Below, piece after piece: positions 53,248 to 60,026 of a DNA stretch of 64,000 nucleotides. The translations under genes were made by a program, and so were the position numbers. Every line of letters starts with the position of its first letter. The stretch's first letter is position 1. The notes under the pieces were generated by a model. The model had not been told where the DNA came from. It made no database searches and saw only the letters and a program-made list of their open reading frames with translations. Origin of the DNA: Planococcus halotolerans (GTDB lineage Bacteria; Bacillota; Bacilli; Bacillales_A; Planococcaceae); NCBI RefSeq assembly GCF_003289955.1, contig NZ_QLZR01000002.1, positions 682,001-746,000 on the forward strand. The letters run 5' to 3'.

Positions 53248-53262
53248 GTCACTACCTCCTCA

Positions 53263-53284
53263 AATAAGAACGTTTGTTCTTATT
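53263..53284. promoter_or_regulatory. LexA (SOS) box
   Basis: AATAAGAAC-GTTT-GTTCTTATT, a perfect 9-bp dyad containing GAAC-N4-GTTC, the Bacillota SOS core. It lies 16 bases upstream of the TTG start, so it covers the promoter or start of transcription. Confidence 0.85.
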
Positions 53285-53401
53285 CTATACCTCGAAATCT
53301 CCCCGAACAATCCTATTTTCCGTAAAAAAGTAAATTCCATCAAAAAATAATCCAAATATCGGATTTCCATCACCATTATTTCATTCGTGGAAGAATGCAA
53401 A

Positions 53402-53433
53402 AAAGAGTTGAGCAGGGATTATCTCAACTCTTT
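53402..53433 (-). terminator. Terminator of FemAB-like gene 1
   Basis: AAAGAGTTGAG / CTCAACTCTTT with a 10-base loop, T-rich on the minus-strand 3' side. Confidence 0.75.
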
Positions 53434-53456
53434 CTATACACTCAATTTTCCACTTC

Positions 53457-54485
53457 CTATTGCTCGATCAGTATGCCTTCTTCCTGTGGCATCAGTTTTG
53501 ATGCTTTGGCCCGGTAGGCAGGGAAAAATTCTTCCTCGGTGCTGACTTCAGCTTCTTCGCATAGCAGTTTATAAATTTCCGGGTTCCATATTTTTTTCCC
53601 GATATGGAATTGAAAGTTCGTATTTTGACCGAATTTCTTTTTAAAAAGATACAGAGTATCTTCAGGATTATTGGTTACGCCTCCACCGGCATGGATGAGA
53701 TCAATGCCGTTTTCTTTGCCCCATAGTGCGGCAGCGTAAGTCATGACATAGACCGGTGAAAGATGATTGCAGTTTTCAACTGTCCCCGACAAATGGGTAT
53801 GCATAAAACTGCCGCACAGGAAATGCAGTTCCGCCCCGATAACTTCTCCCTCATAGAGCGCTTCGACCAGCACAATCCTGTCGCCAAAATATTTCAAGCA
53901 ATTGCTGAAATATTTATCATCGAAATAATAATAGGAATCCGCATTGAGGCGTTTCATCGTTGCATAATAGATTTCCTTGAAAGTCCCGAGTGATCCCGGA
54001 TTGACGGTTACGCGGTATTCAACACCGGCCTTCAAGGCTTTTCGGATAGTCTTTCTGGCTGATTTGGAAAACTCAGATGCGACCGGATCTTCGTGATCCT
54101 TTAAAGTGGTGCCTGTCGTTTCACGCATATAGGCGGTTTCATAAAATTCACGGAAGTCTTCGACGTTCTGCAGGATAGGATGGAAACGGATAAATTCAGA
54201 AACGATATTCTGTTTTTTACAGTAATTTGCGAATGCCTGCTGAAATTGGCGGACCAGCTCGGTCTTTCCTCCTTTTTTGCAATTTTTGATGACAGGCCCC
54301 CCGTAGCCGTAAGGCGTAATGGCGTCGTAGAATTTTTCTCCTGCCGCTGTATAAGGAATTTCCCGTTTGATGAATAAATGATGCACGATGCCGAAAGGAT
54401 GGCTGAATTTGAATACTTCACAAACTCCTTTTTCCATCTTTTCGTACAGCTTGCCGTAATCCTGAGTAAAGAACAATTCCGACAT
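53457..54485 (-). CDS. FemAB-like / GNAT-fold aminoacyltransferase paralogue 1
   Basis: 342 residues of the FemAB-like GNAT superfamily (peptidoglycan-bridge or polymer-modifying transferases). LFIKREIPYTAAGEKFYDAI, TPYGYGGPV, SKSARKTIRKALKAGVEYRV in the acceptor half and LIHAGGGVTNNPEDTLYLFK with KKFGQNTNFQFHIGKKIWN in the second GNAT half. Closely similar to paralogue 3 (55744-56751) and more distantly to paralogue 2, which lies between them on the other strand. Substrate unknown; by location, amino-acid decoration of EPS or wall. ATG 54485 is preferred over the in-frame ATG at 54506, which has no ribosome site. Confidence 0.85.
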   Translation of the reverse strand: MSELFFTQDYGKLYEKMEKGVCEVFKFSHPFGIVHHLFIKREIPYTAAGEKFYDAITPYGYGGPVIKNCKKGGKTELVRQFQQAFANYCKKQNIVSEFIRFHPILQNVEDFREFYETAYMRETTGTTLKDHEDPVASEFSKSARKTIRKALKAGVEYRVTVNPGSLGTFKEIYYATMKRLNADSYYYFDDKYFSNCLKYFGDRIVLVEALYEGEVIGAELHFLCGSFMHTHLSGTVENCNHLSPVYVMTYAAALWGKENGIDLIHAGGGVTNNPEDTLYLFKKKFGQNTNFQFHIGKKIWNPEIYKLLCEEAEVSTEEEFFPAYRAKASKLMPQEEGILIEQ

Positions 54486-54543
54486 ATCTCTGATCTCTCC
54501 CCACATTGTTTTTTATGCTGTTTTGAGTATCTTCCAACAGCCA

Positions 54544-54560
54544 GGTTAAAACTGAGTTAA
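54544..54560 (-). promoter_or_regulatory. Direct-repeat box of FemAB-like gene 1
   Basis: Minus strand: TTAACT-N5-TTAACC (54560-54544), 58 bases before the start codon. Confidence 0.6.
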
Positions 54561-54597
54561 AATTACTCAGAATATTCTATTTATAAAAGTTGATAAC

Positions 54598-54614
54598 TTT
54601 ACCCAGATTTAACC
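54598..54614 (+). promoter_or_regulatory. Direct-repeat box of FemAB-like gene 2
   Basis: TTTACC-N5-TTAACC, 54 bases before the TTG start. It is oriented opposite to the box at 54544, each pointing to its own gene. Confidence 0.6.
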
Positions 54615-54668
54615 CTCTTTTATTAGCATGGAAAATGAGAATGAAACATTGTGAAGGGAGAGAGAGTT

Positions 54669-55658
54669 TTGAGTGTAAGCATAAAAACAGGAATACCCGA
54701 TATCTTCTTTTTGCCGGAATGGGCGGAAGCATATGAAAGCCAGGACGATGGGGTTGCGGTATCGTTTGAATTCGCCCATAGCCTAGGACGCATCCATTAC
54801 CCGTTCATCAAACGCCTGGTGCCAGGCACCACTGCATACTTTGATACGATTACACCTTTCGGGCTGAACGGCCCGCTTATTACGGAATGCCAGCCAGGAC
54901 ATGAAAAAGATCTGGCAGCAGCATTTGATGAGGCTTTCCAGCAGTATTGCACTGACAACCGGATCATTGCTGAATATATCCGCTTTAATCCTTGGGTGGG
55001 CAATATCGAACATTTCGGGGAATTTTATGGCATCGACAAACGCGGCATCGCAATGTACGTCGACTTGTCGGCTGGAGATTACTTCATGGATGAATTCAAA
55101 TCCGGGACGCGCCAGCAAGTGCGGCGTGCATTGAAGAACGGAGTTACCATCGAGTTTGACTTCACCGGTGAGACACTGGACGATTTCTGCCGCATCTATG
55201 AACTGATGGCCAAAAGGAACAGCATCCCGGAATATTATCTCTTCAGCAGAAGCTTTCTTGAAGAAAGTTTCAGGAAGCTTGCAGGCAAACAGTTCATCAT
55301 CAACGCGCTTCATGAAGGCAAGCGGATCTCGACAGCTCTGATGGTCCACCATGGCGATTACCTCCATTACCATCTCGCCGCCAATGACCCGGCATATTTC
55401 AAGTTTGCCGCCAACAGCCTGGTGCTGTCCGAAGCATGCCGCTGGGGCGTCGATAACGGCAAGAAGCAATTGCATCTCGGGGGAGCCAGCACAGAACCGC
55501 TTTACCGGTTCAAGGGAGGTTTTACAAAGACTGAGCCGCTGGATATCTTAACCGGCAAAAAAATCAGGAATGCAGCTGTCTATGAAAAAATTTCACGGGC
55601 AAAAGTTGCGGCGGATCCTGAAACAAACACTGCACATTTCCCGATTTACCGGGGTTAG
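54669..55658 (+). CDS. FemAB-like / GNAT-fold aminoacyltransferase paralogue 2
   Basis: 329 residues, same family as its two neighbours but the most diverged. HYPFIKRLVPGTTAYFDTIT, PFGLNGPLITE, EFKSGTRQQVRRALKNGV, LHYHLAANDPAYFKFAANSL and LHLGGASTEPLYRFKGGF. It is transcribed opposite to paralogues 1 and 3. TTG 54669 after AAGGGAGAG is the likely start; GTG 54651 precedes that site. The three copies with different divergence suggest distinct acceptor or donor specificities. Confidence 0.83.
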   Translation: MSVSIKTGIPDIFFLPEWAEAYESQDDGVAVSFEFAHSLGRIHYPFIKRLVPGTTAYFDTITPFGLNGPLITECQPGHEKDLAAAFDEAFQQYCTDNRIIAEYIRFNPWVGNIEHFGEFYGIDKRGIAMYVDLSAGDYFMDEFKSGTRQQVRRALKNGVTIEFDFTGETLDDFCRIYELMAKRNSIPEYYLFSRSFLEESFRKLAGKQFIINALHEGKRISTALMVHHGDYLHYHLAANDPAYFKFAANSLVLSEACRWGVDNGKKQLHLGGASTEPLYRFKGGFTKTEPLDILTGKKIRNAAVYEKISRAKVAADPETNTAHFPIYRG

Positions 55659-55677
55659 CCAATTATCTTCAAAGATG

Positions 55678-55723
55678 AAAAACAGCATCCGAGTCTGTCT
55701 GCAATAGACTCGGATGCTGTTTT
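55678..55723. terminator. Bidirectional terminator between FemAB-like genes 2 and 3
   Basis: About 17-bp arms (AAACAGCATCCGAGTCT / AGACTCGGATGCTGTTT) with a short loop and flanking A/T runs. Confidence 0.9.
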
Positions 55724-55743
55724 ATATTTAGCCGCTGCATATT

Positions 55744-56751
55744 TTACTTGATCTCTTCCCTGACCCTCAGGTTTTTCCGATACGCCGGAAAGAAAGAAGG
55801 TTCCTTTTCCATATTTGTTTCTTTGCACAAAAGTTCATAAATCTCCTTGTTCCAAATCTTTTTGCCGACATGGAATTCCAGTTCCTGCACGCGGCCGTAT
55901 TTCTTTTTGTAGAGATATAATTTGTCGTCCGGTTCGTTCGTCCGGCCGCCGCCGTGATGGATCAGTTCGATGTTGTTTTCCATACCCCACCGAAGCAAAG
56001 CATACTGCAGAATATTCGGCGCGTATAAATCATGGTAATTTTCAAGACTGCCCGTCAGGTGAATATGCAGCACGCCGTCACTGGCAAAATTCAGGCTCAT
56101 AGCGATGACCTTCTCTTTCCAGGTCACTTCGACCATTACCAATTGCGGCCCCAGCAGATTGAGGCATTGACTGAAATATTCTTCATCAAAATAGTAATAG
56201 TCGTCCGCTTTATTGCGGTCCATCGTCTGCAGATACAATTCCTGGAATTTATCGAGGTTGTCCGGATTCATATAAACCCGATACTCGACACCTTGCTTCA
56301 GAGCTTTACGTATATACCTTCTGATTGAAGGCGAATACTCACTCATGAGGGGATCTGCTGTCGCAGCAAGCCGGGTCTGGATGGTATTGCGCATAAAGAC
56401 TGTATCATAGAACTCGCCGAAATCCACGGCGTTCCTCAATACAGGATGGAACCGGACAAATTCGCTGACGATGTTCTCCCTTTTGCAGTGTTGTTCGAAA
56501 TCCCGCACAAAAGCCTGCGCCAATTCCTTTTTATCTGCTCCCTCCGCTGGCTGCATAACCGGACCGCCATATCCATAGGGCGTGATCAAATCGTAATATG
56601 TCTCTCCCCCCAGCTGTATGGGAATTTCCCTTTTGATAAACAGATGCCGGACCGATCCCAGCTCATTCTGAAATTCAAAGCTTTGACATTTTCCATTCTC
56701 GATTTTTTCATAAAGTATTCCATAATCTTTATTGAAATAAATATCCGTCAA
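55744..56751 (-). CDS. FemAB-like / GNAT-fold aminoacyltransferase paralogue 3
   Basis: 335 residues. Nearly the same motif series as paralogue 1: HLFIKREIPIQLGGETYYDL, ITPYGYGGPVMQP, IRRYIRKALKQGVEYRVYMN, LIHHGGGRTNEPDDKLYLYK and EFHVGKKIWNKEIYELLCKE. The TTG start at 56751 (6 bases after GAGGTG) matches the start of paralogue 1 and replaces a longer frame lacking a ribosome site. A direct-repeat box lies 70 bases upstream. The copies probably arose by duplication. Confidence 0.85.
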   Translation of the reverse strand: MTDIYFNKDYGILYEKIENGKCQSFEFQNELGSVRHLFIKREIPIQLGGETYYDLITPYGYGGPVMQPAEGADKKELAQAFVRDFEQHCKRENIVSEFVRFHPVLRNAVDFGEFYDTVFMRNTIQTRLAATADPLMSEYSPSIRRYIRKALKQGVEYRVYMNPDNLDKFQELYLQTMDRNKADDYYYFDEEYFSQCLNLLGPQLVMVEVTWKEKVIAMSLNFASDGVLHIHLTGSLENYHDLYAPNILQYALLRWGMENNIELIHHGGGRTNEPDDKLYLYKKKYGRVQELEFHVGKKIWNKEIYELLCKETNMEKEPSFFPAYRKNLRVREEIK

Positions 56752-56821
56752 TATTTTCACCTCGCCTATTATGATTGATGACAATTCGAACTATGCTTAG
56801 TTTCCGATTTTAAACACCTAT

Positions 56822-56850
56822 GGTTAAACTAAGGTAAAAAAATTGGCTAA
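56822..56850 (-). promoter_or_regulatory. Direct-repeat box of FemAB-like gene 3
   Basis: Minus strand: TTAGCC (56850-56845), TTTACC (56838-56833), N5, TTAACC (56827-56822). It lies between divergent genes and could also influence the HmoB-like gene on the other side. Confidence 0.6.
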
Positions 56851-56905
56851 AGGAAAATAAAAACGATAAGATTATAGTAAGAAATGAATGCAGGAGGTTT
56901 TTGAC

Positions 56906-57403
56906 ATGGAATTACATAAATGGAGCGGCCATATCGACAAGGCGATGGCCTACGTCGCCAGTTTGCCGAATTCGCGGCTAATCTACCTGATGAATGGACA
57001 GGATGCAGTCCTGATGTATGAAACGGAAGGAGCTGCATTGTTACCCGAAGTTGACGCCTATCAGATTCTCGATGCAAGCGGGGATATCAATGCCGGTTAC
57101 TTTGCGGTATTCAACAATATTCCGGTAACAGAAGAAGGCAAGGAACGATTTGAGGAAAGATTCCAGAATCGCGCCCGCAAAATCGAAGACGAACCCGGTT
57201 TCAAAGCGATCCGCGTGCTACGTCCACTTAATTCAGATACTTATGTCATCCTCACGCTGTGGGAAGATGAGCAATCCTTCAAGAATTGGCAGCAGTCAAA
57301 TGCTTATGGCAGCGCCCACGCAAAACGCGGCACCGACGAGGGCATTGACAAAGTTCCGAATATTTTCCCGCGCCCTTCCTATGTGACGACTTTTATCAGA
57401 TAA
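56906..57403 (+). CDS. HmoB-like heme-degrading monooxygenase
   Basis: 165 residues, the length of HmoB/YhgC. An N-terminal extension of about 60 residues precedes the ABM ferredoxin-like domain: YFAVFNNIPVTEEGKERFEE, FQNRARKIEDEPGFKAIRVL, TYVILTLWEDEQSFKNWQQS, and a final NIFPRPSYVTTFIR. The final third holds AYGSAHAKRG, with the His proposed as heme ligand in such proteins. Releases iron from heme in the cytoplasm if functional. ATG 56906 has GGAGGT upstream. Monocistronic. Confidence 0.88.
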   Translation: MELHKWSGHIDKAMAYVASLPNSRLIYLMNGQDAVLMYETEGAALLPEVDAYQILDASGDINAGYFAVFNNIPVTEEGKERFEERFQNRARKIEDEPGFKAIRVLRPLNSDTYVILTLWEDEQSFKNWQQSNAYGSAHAKRGTDEGIDKVPNIFPRPSYVTTFIR

Positions 57404-57420
57404 GCAAAAAACCAAAAATC

Positions 57421-57457
57421 AAAAGCCCGTACAGAAATTTTTTCTGTACGGGCTTTT
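57421..57457. terminator. Terminator of the HmoB-like gene
   Basis: 17-bp perfect arms (57421-57437 and 57441-57457, AAAAGCCCGTACAGAAA), 3-base loop. May also serve the convergent VanZ gene. Confidence 0.9.
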
Positions 57458-57547
57458 GATATGACAATCTATAGACAAAGTTCAATCATCCAGCAGTTAA
57501 CCTGCAGCCAAATTTTCGATATATTATTTATCTGGAGAAAAACCCCA

Positions 57548-58018
57548 TCAGCCTTTCATCTTTTTACCATCTTTTCTTTTTTGGGCAACAAGGCTGCCTG
57601 CCCAGCAGATGACAATGCCTGTGGCTGCTCCTGCACTGTCGATGAGCACATCCCGCACTTCACCGCTTCTTCCTGCGATGAACAGCTGGTGGAATTCATC
57701 AGACGCTGCATACAATACCGAAATGGCAAAAGCGCCCATGAGAACTCTCCCTTTTAACTCTCCCCATCTGCCAAGAGCGTTCACCAACAAAACACCCAAT
57801 ATAAAATAAGCAATGAAATGGGCGTTCTTTCTCACCAATGTATGGAATTCCTCTACGCGGGAATCACTTCCAGGGAACCAGTCAGCGATTATGCCCAATA
57901 AAAATTCGGTGATGCCCGAGCTGAGGTCGCTTGATACAGATGCCGGCTGATGGGACAGGATGAAAATGATGCTCATCCAGCTGGCAACTGCGACCCAGGC
58001 TATTAATTTATTTTTCAT
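57548..58018 (-). CDS. VanZ-family membrane protein
   Basis: 156 residues, about four membrane segments. VanZ hallmarks: WMSIIFILSHQPASVSS, VRKNAHFIAYFILGVLL (conserved H-x-x-x-Y), and ASDEFHQLFIAGRSGEVRDV with DSAGAATG. VanZ proteins give low-level teicoplanin resistance in vancomycin operons, but stand-alone members like this one are of unknown role. ATG has AAAGGATG upstream. A dispersed repeat (copy D) begins 57 bases upstream. Confidence 0.9.
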   Translation of the reverse strand: MKNKLIAWVAVASWMSIIFILSHQPASVSSDLSSGITEFLLGIIADWFPGSDSRVEEFHTLVRKNAHFIAYFILGVLLVNALGRWGELKGRVLMGAFAISVLYAASDEFHQLFIAGRSGEVRDVLIDSAGAATGIVICWAGSLVAQKRKDGKKMKG

Positions 58019-58075
58019 CTATGTACATCCTTTTCTCAGTCAATTAAACAGCTGTTTTCCATTATATCATCTTTA

Positions 58076-58265
58076 GAAAAGCGCAAGCGCCCGTTAAGCC
58101 CCGACAAGCAATAGATGGCTCAAAGGTAGTTTGAGCCATCTATTTGCGACGAAGCAGCGCAGCGATGCAGGAGCAGCCCTATAGCTCAATAAATTACTTG
58201 GCGTTCTTTGCCATTGGCGGCAAATCCGAAGCGACTCGAGGGGCTGGGCCGCTGGAGTCTGGACA
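58076..58265 (+). repeat. Dispersed structured repeat, copy D
   Basis: 5' end GAAAAGCGCAAGCGCCCG as in copy A; 3' end GCTGGGCCGCTGGAGTC. The interior has a 15-bp inverted repeat (58110-58124 with 58130-58144, AATAGATGGCTCAAA) and the TTGCGACGAAGCAGCGCAGC module of copy C. With flanks it fills the 330-base gap 58019-58348; no gene is seen there. Confidence 0.8.
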
Positions 58266-58309
58266 TAGATTCCCGCTTCCAATGCCAATAAATTTTTTAT
58301 CCTGCAAAA

Positions 58310-58335
58310 AAGGAGCAGCACATTTGCCGCTCCTT
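58310..58335 (-). terminator. Terminator of the ATP-grasp gene
   Basis: AAGGAGC / GCTCCTT with a 12-base loop; on the minus strand a TTTTTT run follows directly. Confidence 0.7.
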
Positions 58336-58348
58336 GTCACTTCCTTAT

Positions 58349-59635
58349 TTATTCCTGTCCAATTGGCAGCGGCTCCGGCACAAATTTTGTCAACAGCATA
58401 TCTTCACCGGCCTGATTGGCAATTTGCAAGGTATTATAGACGTTTTCAATTGTTTCATAAAGTTCAGCTGTCGAATTCGCGACAATATTGAAGCGGCCGA
58501 ACATTTGCGTATAGGAACCCGTGACGACGACTTCATCGCCCTGGTCCACATTGATGACGCAGGAAATCACTTGCGGCATCGCTTTGACTTCTTCGAGTCC
58601 GCAGATTTCACCGATGATGCCGCCTTTTAAAAGAATCGGCAGATTGCAGGACGGCAAAGGCATATGGCCGTTGTCATAATCCCGCAAATCATATTTATCT
58701 ATCGGGTTGCTGACAGCAAAATCAAGCATCATTTCGAGGATGTTGATGTCCGTCTGCTTTTCGATGATGTGGTAATGCTGCTCCCCGCTGAGGCGGAAGC
58801 CCATTTCATAAATATAGAAATTGCCGTCTTCATAAAGCGACTGGATGAAAACCGTACCGTTTTCAATACCGATGCCATTGATCATGTCTCGGATTTTCCA
58901 ATCCAGCGTTTCGATGAATGTATCCTGGTGCTTTGAAGGAAACACCATAGCCGTCGGCAGTGGCGGATGCTCTTTGGAATGTTTATAGACGTATCGGTCG
59001 CACACCGCCGTCAGGACGATATTGCTGTTTTGTATCGTATAGAACATTTGGACGCCGTAAGAATTATCGATGAAGCGTTCGGCTATCGCTTTTTTCGATT
59101 TTGAAAAATCCATCGCTTTGGCGAAACCCTCTTTAACTTCCTCAGTATCATAGCAAACGGTTATGCCTTTGCTGGCATAACTGTCAACCGGCTTGATGAT
59201 GACTGGAAATTCCCACGTCGCAACAGCTGTTTCTTCGAGTTCGCCTGCCAGTTCTTTTTCTTCAATGACAGGAACATCAAAGCGCCGGCAGATTTCCTTG
59301 AATTTATCTTTGTTCGACGTTATGCCCAACTGCTCTTCAGTCGCATAGAATGGCAAGTCCATTTTTTTGCACAGGGCAACAGCATTCCAGGTATTTATAT
59401 CTTCAAAGGCTGTGAATACACCGTCCACCTTTTCTTGCTGGACGATCTTCGCCAAGCCTTCAATATCGGCTGTACTCGTGTTGAAAGATTTGTCGGCATA
59501 GCTTTTAGCCGGTGAACCGATGACATTATCGACCACAATTGGTGACATGCCCATCCGCTTTGCGGTTTCCACCACATTAATCATATGTTTTGTCCCACCG
59601 AGTACAAGAATCTTCTTCTGGTCAACCTTCTCCAT
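58349..59635 (-). CDS. ATP-grasp ligase
   Basis: 428 residues. N-terminal pre-ATP-grasp Rossmann domain (KILVLGGTKHMINVVETAKR), ATP-grasp core about 110-330 with FPVIIKPVDSYASKGITVCY (ATP lysine), GVQMFYTIQN and FYIYEMGFRLSGEQHYHII (metal-binding Glu), then a C-terminal domain. It couples a carboxylate to an amine or thiol using ATP. By proximity to three FemAB-like genes and the EPS locus it might make an amino-acid precursor for polymer decoration, which is inference only. GGAGGT before the ATG. Confidence 0.85.
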   Translation of the reverse strand: MEKVDQKKILVLGGTKHMINVVETAKRMGMSPIVVDNVIGSPAKSYADKSFNTSTADIEGLAKIVQQEKVDGVFTAFEDINTWNAVALCKKMDLPFYATEEQLGITSNKDKFKEICRRFDVPVIEEKELAGELEETAVATWEFPVIIKPVDSYASKGITVCYDTEEVKEGFAKAMDFSKSKKAIAERFIDNSYGVQMFYTIQNSNIVLTAVCDRYVYKHSKEHPPLPTAMVFPSKHQDTFIETLDWKIRDMINGIGIENGTVFIQSLYEDGNFYIYEMGFRLSGEQHYHIIEKQTDINILEMMLDFAVSNPIDKYDLRDYDNGHMPLPSCNLPILLKGGIIGEICGLEEVKAMPQVISCVINVDQGDEVVVTGSYTQMFGRFNIVANSTAELYETIENVYNTLQIANQAGEDMLLTKFVPEPLPIGQE

Positions 59636-60026
59636 TTCCCAGACCTCCTTGATTTCACGTAGCTACTTTCAATTAACCCCTTCATAATCCCTTTAAATTT
59701 CCATAAATAAGTTATATAGTCCTAAATTTAAAAGGGGTAAAAAGAAAAAATCCGTGGCTCCACAACTTAATAACTATTAAATTAACAAGTAACTCAGGAA
59801 TTGTCAACAAAATTTCTGAATTTTACGATATTTTATGAAAATTCATAGAAATAACATAAAAAAACCGGCTTCTCAGGAGAGAGCCGGTTCCTTTGAACAG
59901 TTATTGGCTAAGATTGAAGAGGCGCGCTAGCGTGGGGCTTTTACAATAGAGAGAAAAACCCCCGGTATCCAGAAGGTATCAGGGGTTTCTAATGCGCTTG
60001 GCGAGTTTTCTATTGAGCCACTGGAA
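59636..60026. other. Intergenic region between the ATP-grasp and LTA-synthase genes
   Basis: 391 AT-rich bases. On the minus strand a partial direct-repeat box (TTTACC at 59741-59736, then a poor TTAAAT) and a TATATAAC -10-like sequence near 59715 could form the ATP-grasp promoter. A terminator stem follows at 59863-59889 (AACCGGCT / AGCCGGTT, T7 on the minus strand), and a weaker AAACCCC/GGGGTTT pairing lies near 59950-59995, both past the LTA-synthase gene. No gene is seen. Confidence 0.5.

Noticed and set aside
54783-55475. 230-codon minus-strand frame opposite FemAB-like gene 2
   Set aside because: Antisense shadow; the plus-strand frame carries the conserved family motifs.
57548-58018. 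Part of a vancomycin-resistance cluster (VanZ here, VanY-type peptidase at 62.8 kb)
   Set aside because: No vanHAX or vanRS genes are present; both families occur widely outside resistance operons.
59715-59741. Sixth member of the EPS-type direct-repeat boxes (ATP-grasp gene)
   Set aside because: TTTACC is present but the second half-site is poor (TTAAAT with the wrong spacing), so it is not counted.
59950-59995. Second terminator with long stem after the LTA-synthase gene
   Set aside because: Only AAACCCC/GGGGTTT pairs; the GGTATC segments are direct, not inverted, repeats.
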